From assembly GCF_019175385.1 (NCBI RefSeq), contig NC_083348.1, positions 49,250,950 to 49,314,949 on the forward strand: a DNA stretch of 64,000 nt. The letters are read 5' to 3'. A model generated the notes under the pieces. The model had not been told where the DNA came from. It worked only from the letters and a program-made list of their open reading frames with translations, and searched no databases. The position numbers were made by a program, and so were the translations under genes. Shown one piece after another: positions 1 through 10,480 of this stretch (the first letter of the stretch is position 1; each line of letters opens with the position of its first letter). This DNA is from Lycium barbarum. Its lineage: Eukaryota; Streptophyta; Magnoliopsida; Solanales; Solanaceae.

Positions 1-462
1 CCTAGGGGATCACTAGAACCCTTACCTAGAACTTTGGATTACGAAGGATTTTTCATGGTATATGAATAAACCCTTCAAAACTGGTTTTTCTAATTTCCTA
101 AAAACCCTTTTAAAACAAAGTCTGAAAAAGCACCAACGAGATTGAAGTAGCTTTTCCGAGGGCTAACCCCAACCCTGAAATGCGAACTGTTACAGTCCCT
201 CTTTTACTAAGTTGATTTTGATTCAAATGAATCTATAGCAATATGGCTACCGTTGTGACTCATTTGTAACTTAGAATTCGATAATGGCTATACTTTGAGT
301 ATTTGGAGTCTCTTTAGAAAGGCAACGCTCAGATTTGATTATTTGTGGGTCCAGCTCGGCAGCGAGGTAGGTTACGACTGACCTTTTGTTTGGACTACGG
401 TTAGCGAAGCATATGTAGAGTTAGTTATTATTGGAGAAATCATGTTACACATTCGGGTATGA
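1..462. repeat. 462-bp direct repeat, left copy
   Basis: This stretch matches 3997-4458 over its whole length without gaps and with about four substitutions by eye. It is already running at the window edge, so the true repeat may extend further left. Its first ~100 bases are the module that recurs inverted at 5747-5866; the rest resembles the middle of a family II LTR. It stops at GTATGA (457-462), where the sequence passes directly into integrase code. The flanked element A1 is far less similar to its relative A2 than the two repeat copies are to each other. Confidence 0.9.
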
Positions 463-1200
463 TAGATTTTGGAGGAAATTGGGATGACCAATTGCCACTC
501 ATTGAGTTTGGTTACAATAACAGTTACCATTCTAGCATTCAAATGGCACCGTATGAAGCTCTATATGGGCGAAAGTGTAGATCCCCAATTGGGTGGTTTG
601 AAACCGGAGAAGCTAAGTTGATAGGGCCAGACTTGGTCCAGCAAGCAATAGAGAAAGTTAAGCTCATACAAGATCGGTTGCTAGCGGCTCAAAGTCGTGA
701 GAAGTCCTATGCGGATAATCGTCAAAGAGACTTAGAGTTCGAAGTGAAAGATTGGGTATTCTTGAAAGTGTCACCGATGAAGGGCGTGATGAGATTTGGC
801 AAAAAAGGGGAAGCTCAGTCCCCGGTATATTGGGCCATACGAAATTGTGCGCAAAATAGGCAAAGTGGCCTATGAGCTAGATCTACCTCCAGATTTGGAG
901 TCAGTCCATCCAGTATTTCATGTCTCGATGCTTCGGAAGTGTGTTGGAGATCCTACGAGGATCGTCCCAGTGAATGATATTCAAGTGACAGAAAAGTTAA
1001 CTTATGATAAAATACCCATTGCCATATTAGATAGGCAAGAACGGAGGCTTAGAAACAAAGAAGTGGCCTCAATTAAAGTTCTGTGGAGAAATAACAATCG
1101 AGAGGAAATGACATGGGAAACGGAAGAGAATATGCGATCCAAATACCCACATTTATTTCAGCCCTTGGAAGAAGTCCAAGATGAGACGTCAAAATCATAA
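459..1200 (+). pseudogene. Family I integrase C-terminus with chromodomain-like tail (A1)
   Basis: Carboxy-terminal part of a Ty3/gypsy integrase, the enzyme that inserts retrotransposon cDNA into chromosomes. Reading begins downstream of the catalytic DDE residues with the conserved block [18 protein letters not shown], passes the GPY/F module (LSPRYIGPYEIV) and ends in a chromodomain-like tail (EEMTWE, SKYPHLF) with a natural stop at 1198-1200. The tail marks it as a chromovirus, probably Tekay/Del (inference from family knowledge). One extra A in the A/G run near 799-808 shifts the frame and splits the reading; the paralogue at 7300-8044 lacks that base. The 5' edge is a 6-bp microhomology junction at 457-462, so all upstream pol is missing. 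Not functional. Confidence 0.88.
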
Positions 1201-1336
1201 GGTATGCATGTTTTCCCTTTTATACATTCAGCTCGTGTGTGGCCAAATTTCTAGTGCTGTTGTATTATTGCCCTGTGAGGAATTGTTATTGTGGGTTGTT
1301 GTGGCAGGGTGGTAGTGCCACATTACAGAGGAAACT

Positions 1337-1354
1337 CTGGCGAAGTTTTTATAG
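1337..1354. promoter_or_regulatory. Decayed copy of the CTGCCGAAATTTCGGCAG block (A1, before PPT)
   Basis: Diverged copy of an 18-bp palindromic block, preceded by GAGGAAACT. In family I the block sits in the 3' untranslated part between the pol stop and the polypurine tract. In the L, S and H families it sits inside the LTR. Confidence 0.4.
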
Positions 1355-1372
1355 AATTCCCCAAGCCTTTAA

Positions 1373-1406
1373 CATTCGAGGACGAATGTTCCTAAGGGGG
1401 GTAGAA
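1373..1406 (+). other. Palindrome and polypurine tract of A1
   Basis: CATTCGAGGACGAATG (1373-1388) is an inverted repeat with 6-bp arms. It is followed by TAAGGGGGGTAGAA (1393-1406), the purine tract that would prime plus-strand DNA synthesis. The LTR begins at the next base with TG. Confidence 0.8.
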
Positions 1407-1589
1407 TGTCACACCTCAGAAAATTTCCCGTTGGTACGCAAGTAAATGAACTAATGATGTGTGCGAGGAGTGGGAGTGTATAATGTTTCATGGGAAATGT
1501 ATGTAAAGGGATGTGGATGATTAGAATGAAAAGTTAAGAAATGAGAAAAAATTGAAAGTTGGCAAAACTGCCCAGTGGTCGTATATTGC

Positions 1590-1930
1590 AAAATACGGAC
1601 CGTAAAGTGCAATACGGTCCGTAAACTGGCAGTCGTAAACTGCCATGCAAAAGCTTCAGCTTTCTGCCAGTGGTCGTAAAGTGCAAATACGGACCGTAAA
1701 CTGGTATACGGTCTGTAAACTGCCAGGTCGTAAACTGGCATGCCAAACTTCAACTTTCTGCCAGCCGCGGAAATGGTTAAATATGACATGGTGGACGGAC
1801 CGTAAAGTGATTTACGGCCCATAAACCATGGTTGTAAACCACCATGAAGGCAGCCCAGCTTCTGGTTCTGGAAATGGCTAAATACGCCTATGGACGACGA
1901 GCCGTATAGTGGAATAGGGTCCGTAAATCT
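1590..1930. repeat. Cluster of ACGG(A/T)CCGT near-palindromes in A1 LTR
   Basis: Short units such as TACGGACCGTAAA, TACGGTCCGTAAA and GTCGTAAACTGCCA recur in both orientations, sometimes separated by CAACTTTCTGCCAG. They fill the U3-like part of the LTR before the pyrimidine-rich CTCTCTAAAACTTCTCTCTA stretch. The equivalent cluster in A2 is at 8458-8690. Confidence 0.75.
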
Positions 1931-3322
1931 CCATGGACGACCACTGTTCACCCAGCACAGATTTTCCAATTCATTAAATATGAGGATCAAGACTAATTTT
2001 ATTTCATTACAACATTACACCACTTCTCTCTAAAACTTCTCTCTACATTTATTATATGACTTTTCAAGGATTATAAGCCATCAATAACATTAAGACAAGT
2101 GAATCAAGGATAAGGGAATCATCAAGGATCATCCAAGTCAAGAAATCCAAATGAAGAAAAACTAGGGTTTTGCTCAAAGAAGAGTATTATCAACCAAAGC
2201 TTGTTCCTACAACTTCTAAGGTAAGATTCATGATTTTTACAAGATGTTTAAGGTATTGGAGAATTAAAATACATGGATTGTAGAAAATGTGGTCAACTAG
2301 GTCATGAATGATGAATAGTGACATTTTGAGAAATAGTTCGAATTGAGTTATGAATGTTGTTGTGTTGTGATATGAATGTGTTATAAATGGTATTAAGATC
2401 ATGAACTAAACACTTTAGACGAACGGACGAAGATGGGTGTTATGACCATGAATGTGGGTGAATGAGAGGCAAATTAAGGAATCTAGATAATGTGAATGAC
2501 TAATGGCCATTGTTATGATATTAATGAAGGTATAAACGCTAGCATTGCAAGGGAACGTGCAAGTGTAGAATAGTTCGACGGAAAGGTATGTAAGGCTAAC
2601 CCTTCTTTCATACGGCATGGTTCTTGGCCAAATCCCTAATTTCTCTATATGAGTATGTTGTCTTCACATGGTTGACATTCCGAGCTCATAGGCTCACGAC
2701 CCTTGATATGGACTATGATTATACTATGTTCCTCGTATGACGAGTAAGTCCATAATGTAGATGTAACGACAACGATGAGGATAGTAATGATGATGAGAGT
2801 AAAATGAGATTAGAGATGCTTACGAGCTATGACATATGTATATGTATGCCTATGAAGGGCTATGATAAGACCACGAGCTTATGATGCCGGGTAAGACTAT
2901 ATGTATATGACTATGTATAAATTATGTATATGATTACGAAACGCGTGCACACCTCTGCAGAGGGTACGGATAACCCTGATGCCTTGGTAGGGCCAGGTAT
3001 GTATGACCTTGAGCCTTGGTTGGCCAAGCATGTATAAGACACCGATCCTATGAGGTTGGGTATGCTATGTAAATGCTATGTATATGAAATGACTATGTAT
3101 ATAATATGAATATGAATGTGATAAGACTATGTATAAGAATACGAATAAGGACATGTATACGAATATAAGCACAAGTATGGTACGAGTATTATTATGGGAT
3201 ACGAACGACGATGTATGCAAGTAAGCGACATGATGATGATGATATTACTGTCTCCCCTCCTATGCTATTTCATATGATATCTATTATGCTTCTATATTGA
3301 TGTTGATCATGCTTTACATACT

Positions 3323-3341
3323 CAGTACATTCTTCGTACTG
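3323..3341 (+). promoter_or_regulatory. CAGTAC/GTACTG hairpin (A1 LTR)
   Basis: CAGTAC at 3323-3328 can pair with GTACTG at 3336-3341 across a 7-base loop. It lies in TACATACTCAGTAC and is followed by the conserved GGACG(T/C)TGCGT block. Confidence 0.7.
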
Positions 3342-3822
3342 ACGCCCTTTTGTTTGTGGACGTTGCGTCATGTCCGCAGGTGCACAGGGAGACAGACTTG
3401 ATCCATAGCTGCTTATTCAGAGATTGCATAGTAGAGCTCCATTTCTTTCGGAGCCGTAGTTTTTGGGTACTTATTATTTTGTGTATATAATTATGGGCAT
3501 AGCGGGGTCCTGTCCCGCTCATATGATATGTCATACTCTTAGAGGCTCGTAGTCATATGTATGTGGGTAGAGATGTTCGGCCATGTCAGCCCATGTTTGG
3601 TATATCTTTTGTTAGACACGTCGTCCTTGTACTTATGGTGTGGCATAGGTGCCTATGATATGTTAAATGATGATGGTCGTCTAATGGGATCAATATGATT
3701 AACGATAAGAAAAGCACGAATTGACTTATGGTTCACCTAGATGTTATGTTAGGTACGATAAGGGGGTGCTCGGGTGGGGTAACACCGGGTGCTCGTCGCG
3801 GCCCCCTAGCCGGGTCGTGACA

Positions 3823-3972
3823 ACTGTTGTCCAATTGGGCTCATTGACGAATGAATGGAAATGTATGTATAATTATGTGGCTCACCTAGATGTAAGTATA
3901 AGAGTAAGCTAAGAGGGTGCTCGGGTGGGCTAGCACCGGGTGCTCGTCGCGGCCCCGAGTCGGGTCGTGACA
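3823..3972 (+). repeat. Second copy of the LTR 3' terminus
   Basis: 150 bp that repeat the preceding LTR end (about 3673-3822), including the GGGTGCTCG...GTCGCGGCCCC...GGGTCGTGACA ending. This second copy is closer to the end of the A2 LTR (10331-10480) than the first copy is. It may therefore be the end of a second LTR rather than a simple slippage duplication. Confidence 0.7.
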
Positions 3973-4094
3973 AATACTAGAGTGCCTAACACCTTCCCTA
4001 GGGGATCACTAGAACCCTTACCTAGAACTTTGGATTACGAAGGATTTTTCATGGTATATGAATAAACCCTTCAAAACTGGTTTTTCTAATTTCC
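3973..4094. repeat. Inverted-repeat arm, left
   Basis: Begins AATACTAGAGTG directly at the end of the A1 LTR. Its reverse complement matches 5747-5866 (shared runs include AGGTAAGGGTTCT and CTAGTATT), at roughly 75-80 % by eye. The module resembles a widespread plant repeat containing GAGTCGCCACC that I associate with Tat/Ogre-type elements (recall, not tested). Confidence 0.75.
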
Positions 4095-4458
4095 TAAAAA
4101 CCCTTTTAAAACAAAGTCTGAAAAAGCACCAACGAGATTGAAGTAGCTTTTCCGAGGGCTAACCCCAACCCTGAAATGCGAACTGTTACAGTCCCTCTTT
4201 TACTAAGTTGATTTTGATTCAAATGAATCTATAGCAATATGGCTACCGTTGTGACTCATTTGTAACTTAGAATTCGATAATGGCTATACTTTGAGTATTT
4301 GGAGGCTCTTTAGAAAGGCAACGCTCAGATTTGATTATTCGTGGGTCCAGCTCGGCAGCGAGGTAGGTTACGACTGACCTTTTGTTTAGACTACGGTTTG
4401 CGAAGCATATGTAGAGTTAGTTATTATTGGAGAAATCATGTTACACATTCGGGTATGA
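3997..4458. repeat. 462-bp direct repeat, right copy
   Basis: Near-identical copy of 1-462. Here GTATGA (4453-4458) continues into AGTTGGGATGG, the expected family II-like LTR sequence. The right copy therefore keeps the original context and the left copy is the rearranged one. Confidence 0.9.
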
Positions 4459-5645
4459 AGTTGGGATGGATTACTTAGGATTGGTATTGTTGACTGATTA
4501 GTGGGCTTGTTGCCTCTTTGTTGTGTATTGGCTTGTTGCCATGCATGTGATATCGGACTTGATACTTAGTTGCCATATTGCGATTGCGTTACGGTTGTCT
4601 CTCACTTATCTTGACATTTTCATGGATAAAGGAAGGGACTTGACTTGATATTGATATTGTGATATGTGTCCCTGTGTGGAATGATTGGGATTGATATGAT
4701 TCACTTGATATTGTTATTATGCATCGCGTTCATCCTCATTTCCATGATACATTATTTGTGATTGGTGCTGATGATGATAAGTGAGTAGGGAACATTCGAG
4801 ATTCTTTGGACATACTTGATATAGTAGCCATCTCTAGGCTGTGTGCGGAATGGCTAGTGATATAGAACCACCTCTGGGCTGTGTGCAGAGTGGTTGGTGT
4901 TGTGGAGTTATCTCTGGGCTGTGTGAGGAGTGACTAGTACCTGGACTTCGCGGGTCCCCTATGGGTCATAACTATCGAGACGTGGAGGTATCATGTCCGT
5001 AGCATGTGTGTACGGAGACTTACATTTGGCCAGTGCATGTCATTGCATTGCATATGCATTCATTACTTCATTCGCATATTTCTTGGATTTTGTCTTGATA
5101 TTCCTATCACTTGTGGTAATTGTTCTTAGACTGTGTGGTGGTTGTAATTGATTGCGAGCATGTCTATTCTTCAATTCCTTTCTTTATATATGTTATCTAA
5201 ATGTATTCGGCCTATGATGCCTACAAGTACATAGTGTTTGTGCTGATACTACCTTGCTGCATTCTTTTCTGAGTGCATAGTTCATGTCGGGCTCTACTTC
5301 TACCCCTCGCGAGTGATCCCGAGGCACTACTTTCGAGTGTCTACGGTGAGCATCTGACGAGCTGCTGCCCCCAGACTCATCTATCTCTGTCTTTATTTTC
5401 TCCCATTCAGACATATATTTTATCATTTTGGACATATATTTCTAGACATTTACTTAGATGCTCTTGTATGATTCAAACCAGATTTGGGGATTGTATTTAG
5501 ATTTCGCACTTATGTTTATTTATGATTTAGACTTCTATTGCTTCTATCTATTTAATTGTTGTTTGGATTAATGATTAAGGGACGGGTTCGCTTACCAAGT
5601 GGGAAATGGTAGGTGCCTGCAGACTAGTGATTTGGGTCGTGACTA
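4200..5645 (+). mobile_element. Degraded LTR fragment related to family II
   Basis: Shares ordered landmarks with the family II LTRs at 21555-28065: GCGAAGCATAT, TCGGGTATGAAGTTGGG, a CTTCGCGGGTCCCC...GAGACGTGGAGG stretch, the CATTGCATTGCAT run, CGGCCTATGATGCC, a TGCATTCTTTTCTGAGTGCA segment and an ending in TGGGTCGTGAC. The first third of a normal LTR is absent or replaced by the inverted-arm module. It contains a three-unit 40-bp minisatellite at 4831-4950. Confidence 0.65.
4831..4950. repeat. 40-bp minisatellite, three units
   Basis: Units begin at 4831, 4871 and 4911, each with TCT(A/G)GGCTGTGTG followed by a GAGTGG(C/T)T-like segment. It lies in the same relative LTR position as the minisatellites of the other families. 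Confidence 0.8.
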
Positions 5646-5746
5646 TTACGGTTCACTTTTACGCGCGTGCATAAAAGTTACTAAGAGGTTGTTGGTGCTA
5701 TAAATTGGATTTTAGTATTTTTAGAGTCGCCACCAAATTTATTAAG

Positions 5747-5866
5747 GGAAATTAGGAAAACCGGGTTAAAAGGGTTTGTTCAAGCAAGAGAAAAAGCCTT
5801 TCGGAACAAAGTTCGAGGTAAGGGTTCTGGTGATTCCCTAGGAAAGGTTTTACACACCCTAGTATT
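5747..5866. repeat. Inverted-repeat arm, right
   Basis: Reverse complement of 3973-4094. Just upstream is AGAGTCGCCACC (5722-5733), and just downstream the module continues for about 25 bases before retrotransposon pol starts near 5895. Confidence 0.75.
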
Positions 5867-5894
5867 AAAGATCCGTATAATACGGTTGATCTAC

Positions 5895-8044
5895 GAGGTT
5901 CGTAGGTTTCTTGGCTTAGCAGGTTATTACAGGAGATTTGTTGAAGGTTTCTCTTCGATTTCAGCACCACTCACAAAGTTGACCCAGAAGTCAGCTAAGT
6001 TTCAATGGACAGATGCTTGTGAACGTAGGTTCCAAGAGTTGAAAGATAGATTGACTTCTGTACCAGTCTTGACACTTCTAGAGGGATTGGAAGGATATGT
6101 TGTTTATTGCGATGCTTCAGGCGCCGGGCTAGGCTGTGTATTGATGCAAAATGGTAAGGTGATTGCGTATGCTTCAAGGTAATTACGGAAACATGAGCAG
6201 AATTATCCGACCCATGATTTAGAATTGGATGCAGTGGTTCATGCATTAAAGATATGGAGACATTATTTATATGGTTTCCATGTGGATATTTATACAGATC
6301 ATATGAGTCTCCAGTATATCTTCAAGTAGAAAGAGTTGAATTTGCGGCAACGATGATGGTTGGAGTTGCTAAAAGATTATGATTTTGATATCTTGTATCA
6401 CCCCGGAAAGGCCAACGTTGTGGTTGATGCTCTTAGCCGCAGATCCATGGGAAGTCTATGTGAAGTGCGATAAGAGAAGAGAGAAATGGCCCGTGAGCTC
6501 CAATAGCTAGCTAGCCTAGGAGTCCGAGTGATGGACTCAGGTAGCCGGGGGACCACTATTCAGAATTTTGCAGTCTCGTCGCTAGTAGCAGAGGTGAAGG
6601 AGCGACAATATGAGGATCCCATGCTAATGCAGTACAGAGATACACTCCATCAGAAAGAGGAGTCATCATTTGATGTTTCAGGAGACGGAGTCCTTCGATG
6701 TCGAGGCAGATTATGTGTTCCCGATGTGGCGGGGCTACGCCACCAAATATTGAGAGAAGCTCATTGTTCGCGTTATTCTATCCACCCCGGAGCGACGAAA
6801 ATGTATCATGATCTCAAGTCTGTATATTGGTGGAATGGGATGAAGAGAGATGTCGTGGAATTTGTGGCTCAATGTCCTAATTGCCAACAAGTGAAAATCG
6901 AGCACCAAAAGCCGAGCGGATTGTTGCAAGCTATAGAAATCCCAACTTGGAAGTGGGAAGTGATTAACATGGATTTCATTACAGGCTTACCCCGTTCTCG
7001 ACGTAAGTATGATTCCATATGGGTGATTGTTGATAGGCTCACAAAGTCAGCTCATTTCTTACCGGTCAGAACGACGTATGCGGCTGAAGATTATGCAAAA
7101 TTGTATGTTAAAGAGATAGTAAGACTACATGGTGTTCCAGTATCGATTATCTCAGACAGAGGAACTCAGTTTACAGCCAAATTTTGGTAGTCTTTCCAAG
7201 CGGGTTTAGGGACCCAAGTGATCCTTAGCACGGCATTCCACCCACAGACCGATGGACAAGCCGAACGTACTATTCAGACTCTTGAAGATATGTTACGGGC
7301 ATGTATGATAGATTTTGGAGGTAGTTGGGATGATCATTTGCCACTCATTGAATTTGCTTGCAATAATAGTTATCATTCTAGCATTCAAATGGCACCGTAC
7401 GAGGCTTTATATAGGCGAAAATGTTGGTCCCCAATTGGGTGGTTTGAAATAGGAGAGGCTCAGTTGATAGGGCCATATTTGGTCCAACAAGATATAGACA
7501 AAGTCAAGCTCATACAAGATCGGTTGTTAGCGGCTCAAAGTCGTCAGAAGTCCTATGTAGATAATCGTCGAAGAGACTTAGAGTTCCAAGTTAAGGATTG
7601 GGTATTCTTGAAAGTGTCGCCAATGAAAGGCGTGATGAGATTTGTCAAAAAGGGGAAGCTTAGTCCCCGATATATAGGCCTTATGAGATTGTGCGCAAGA
7701 TAGGCAAGGTGGCCTATGAGTTAGATTTACCTCCAGATTTGGAGTCAGTTCATCCAGTTTTCCATGTCTCGATGCTTCGTAAATGCGTTGGAGATCCTCC
7801 GAGGATCGTCCCAGTAAATGATGTTCAAGTGACCAAAAAGCTAACTTATGAAGAAATACCCATTGTCATATTAGATAGGCAAGTACGGAGGCTTAGAAAC
7901 AAAGAAGTAGCCTCAGTTAAGGTTCTATGGAGAAGCAGTAAACGAGAGGAAATGACATGGGAAGCGGAAGAAAATATGCGATCCAAATACCCACATTTAT
8001 TTCACCCTTTGGACGAGAGCCAAGATGAGACATCAAAATCATAA
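5895..8044 (+). pseudogene. Family I pol remnant: RNase H, integrase, chromodomain-like tail (A2)
   Basis: Reading starts at the end of reverse transcriptase ([14 protein letters not shown] segment) and runs through RNase H ([14 protein letters not shown]), then integrase: an HHCC zinc-binding part (HCSRYSIHPGATKMY...CPNCQQVK), a DDE core (MDFITGLP, SDRGTQF, GQAERT), the GPY/F region and a chromodomain-like tail (EEMTWE, SKYPHLF). The normal stop is at 8042-8044. Six in-frame stops (6180 TAA, 6327 TAG, 6354 TGA, 6471 TAA, 6504 TAG, 7188 TAG) and one missing base near 7675 inactivate it. The catalytic D, D and E of the integrase are still readable. Everything upstream (gag, protease, most of RT, 5' LTR) is missing. 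The left edge abuts the inverted-arm module. Confidence 0.9.
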
Positions 8045-8180
8045 GGTATGTATGATTTCCTTTTTATGCTTTTGGGTCGTGTGTGGCCAAATTTTAAATG
8101 CTATTGTGTTGTGGCCCTGTGAGGCATCGATATTATGGGTTGTTGTGACAGGTTGGTAGTGTCATATTATAGGGGAAACT

Positions 8181-8198
8181 CTGGCGAAATTTCTGTAG
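8181..8198. promoter_or_regulatory. Copy of the CTGCCGAAATTTCGGCAG block (A2, before PPT)
   Basis: CTGGCGAAATTTCTGTAG preceded by TATAGGGGAAACT. The central GCGAAATTTC is retained and the outer right arm is mutated. Confidence 0.5.
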
Positions 8199-8216
8199 AA
8201 ACCCCGAGTGCTTAAA

Positions 8217-8249
8217 ATTCGAGGACGAATGTTCTTAAGGGGGGAAGAA
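8217..8249 (+). other. Palindrome and polypurine tract of A2
   Basis: ATTCGAGGACGAAT (8217-8230) followed by AAGGGGGGAAGAA (8237-8249), directly before the LTR. Same arrangement as in A1, L and H. Confidence 0.85.
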
Positions 8250-8457
8250 TGTTATACCTCGGAAAATCTTTCGTTGGTACGCAAGTGAATGAACTAGTGA
8301 AATACGAGTATCGGGTTAATGATGACTTAAGGGCATTTTGGGAAAGAGTTATAACGTCCCTTAGATTGGTAATGAAGTGTTAAACAAGTGTTAAGAAGGT
8401 TGCACAAGGATTGGAGATCAACGAAGTGATGAGAACAAGTTCAGTGGACTGGTGAGT

Positions 8458-8690
8458 TTTACGGCACATTATACGGACCGTATAATGTTTTACGGACCGT
8501 ATAATGGACCGTAAAACCATCACAGCAAAGGTTGCTCACTGGTGCAATTTTACGGTCAATTATATGGACCGTATAAATTCTTACGGCCCGTATAATGAAC
8601 CGTCAAATGGTCACAGTGAAGGGTGAAGGAAAGGCACGTTTTACGATCAATTAGACGGACCGTATAACGATTATACGGACCGTATAATGG
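8458..8690. repeat. ACGGACCGT near-palindrome cluster in A2 LTR
   Basis: Repeated TTATACGGACCGTATAATG-type units in both orientations, about seven in 230 bp. It corresponds to the cluster at 1590-1930, but the spacers differ. Confidence 0.75.
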
Positions 8691-9702
8691 ACCCGACTGA
8701 TCAGTGAATGGGTTATTTAATAGGGACCAAGTTCATAAAATCATTTCCACATTTCATCCCTTCTCTCTAAAACATCTCTCTACATTTATTACACAAGTTA
8801 TCAAGGATTATAAGCCATCAACAACATAAATCAAGTGAATCAAGTGTAAGCCAACCCATTAAAGATCATTCAAGTCAAGAAATCCAAATGGAGGAAAATT
8901 AGGGTTTTTGCTCAAGAGGAGTATTTCGACTAAGGCTTGTTCCTACAAGATCTAAGGTAAGATTTATGGTATTTATATGTTTTTTAAGGTCTTTGGAAGT
9001 TAAAATGCTTGGATTTTAGAAGAGTATAGCAAAATGGGTCATGAAAGATGAATAGTGACGTTTTGTGAAATAGTTTGAATTGAATCATGATTGTTGTTGT
9101 GTTGTGACCTGAATGGGTTATAAATAACGTTAAGATCATGAAATAGGCATTGTACGTGAATGGACGAAATCGTGTGTTATGGTCTCGAATATGGAAAATG
9201 GGAAGTGAATTGAGAATATGGATAATGTAGATGACTAAAGGCTATTGTTATGATATTGTAAATGTATTGTTGACGTTTGGGAGTTGAATTACGATATGGA
9301 GGAATGTTGTATAAATAAAGGAAATGTTGTCCAATTTTTCCTAGCTTTAGCCATTTATGCTAGTTGTCGATTCTAACGATAGTATGACCTTAATGAAGGT
9401 ATAAACGCAAGTATTGAAAGAGAACGTGCAAGTGCTATATAGTAGAACGAAAAGGTATGTAAGGCTAACCCTTCTTTCATAAGGCATGGTTCTTTGGCCA
9501 AATTTCTAAATCCTCTATACGAGTATGTTGCCTTCAAATGATTGATCTTCCAAGCTCGTAAACTCATAATCCTTGATATGTACTACGATTGTACTACGCT
9601 CCTCATGTGACGAGTAAGCCTATAAGATAGACCTACTTGAGCCTTGGTTGGCCAAGTATGTATGAAACACCGAACCTCTATGGTCAGGTACGCTATGTAT
9701 GC

Positions 9703-9705
<3 letters not shown>

Positions 9706-9740
<35 letters not shown>
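9706..9740. repeat. (TA)n microsatellite
   Basis: Uninterrupted TA repeat of about 17 units inside the A2 LTR; absent at the equivalent place in A1. Confidence 0.95.
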
Positions 9741-9742
<2 letters not shown>

Positions 9743-9976
9743 TATGTATATGACATCATTAAGAGTACGAATATGTTATGAATATGAGATGTACATGATC
9801 ATGAGGGTAACCAAGTACGAATATGGGTATATGTATGCGGATACGCAGTAGAAACGGAATGTCTCTATGGAAAGTAAGCAAGTGTCATGATGATGATATT
9901 ATTGTCTCCTCCCCTATGCAACTTCACATGTTATTCATTATGCTTCTATATCGATGTTGATCATGCTTTACATACT

Positions 9977-9995
9977 CAGTACATTCTTCGTACTG
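9977..9995 (+). promoter_or_regulatory. CAGTAC/GTACTG hairpin (A2 LTR)
   Basis: CAGTAC (9977-9982) and GTACTG (9990-9995) with a 7-base loop, followed by GGACGCTGCGT. Confidence 0.7.
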
Positions 9996-10480
9996 ACGTC
10001 CTTTTGTTTGTGGACGCTGCGTCATGCCCGCAGGTGCACGGGGAGATAGACTCGATCCATAGCTTCATTATTCAGGGACTACATTACAGAGCTCCATCTC
10101 ATCCGGAGCCGTAGCTTTTGGTATAGATTCTTTTGTGTATATAATTATGGGCATAGCGGGGTCCTGTCCCGCTGATGTGAGTGTTATACTCTTCTTAGAG
10201 GCTCGTAGACATGGGTATGTGGTTAGATGTGTGTGGCCTTGTCGGCCTATATTTTGTATATCATTTTGTTGGCCTTGTTGGCCTATGTACATTGATGTGG
10301 CATAGATGCCTATGATGATATAAGCAATGTTATCATCCAATTGGGACTAGTGTGATTAATGAATAGAAATGTATGTTAAATTATGTGGCTCACCTAGATT
10401 TAAGTATAAAAGTATGTCAAGGGGTGCTCGGATAGGATGGTCACCGGGTGCTCGTCGCGGCCCCTAGTCGGGTCGTGACA

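Larger units (their letters stand above)
1407..3972 (+). mobile_element. 3' LTR of family I element A1
   Basis: Starts TGTCACACCTCAG directly after the polypurine tract and ends GGGTCGTGACA, i.e. TG...CA. It aligns at both ends and in its R-like region with the LTR at 8250-10480, but is clearly diverged from it. A U3-like segment (about 1590-1930) is packed with ACGGACCGT-type near-palindromes, and the CAGTAC hairpin lies at 3323-3341. The terminus occurs twice: a first end at 3822 is followed by a second, 150-bp terminal copy (3823-3972). No matching 5' LTR or target duplication is visible. Confidence 0.85.
8250..10480 (+). mobile_element. 3' LTR of family I element A2
   Basis: Starts TGTTATACCTCGG after the polypurine tract and ends GGGTCGTGACA. 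Contains an ACGGACCGT cluster (8458-8690), a TATTTAATA box near 8712 followed by CTCTCTAAAACATCTCTCTA, a (TA)n tract (9706-9740) and the CAGTAC hairpin (9977-9995). The base after its end is in antisense element D. If D was the target, the duplicated site would be AGATG, but no 5' LTR or left flank survives to test this. Confidence 0.88.

Noticed and set aside
1451..1990. 179-codon minus-strand reading in the A1 LTR
   Set aside because: Lies across the palindromic ACGGACCGT cluster, has no known motif, and the same region of A2 does not keep it open. A by-product of LTR composition.
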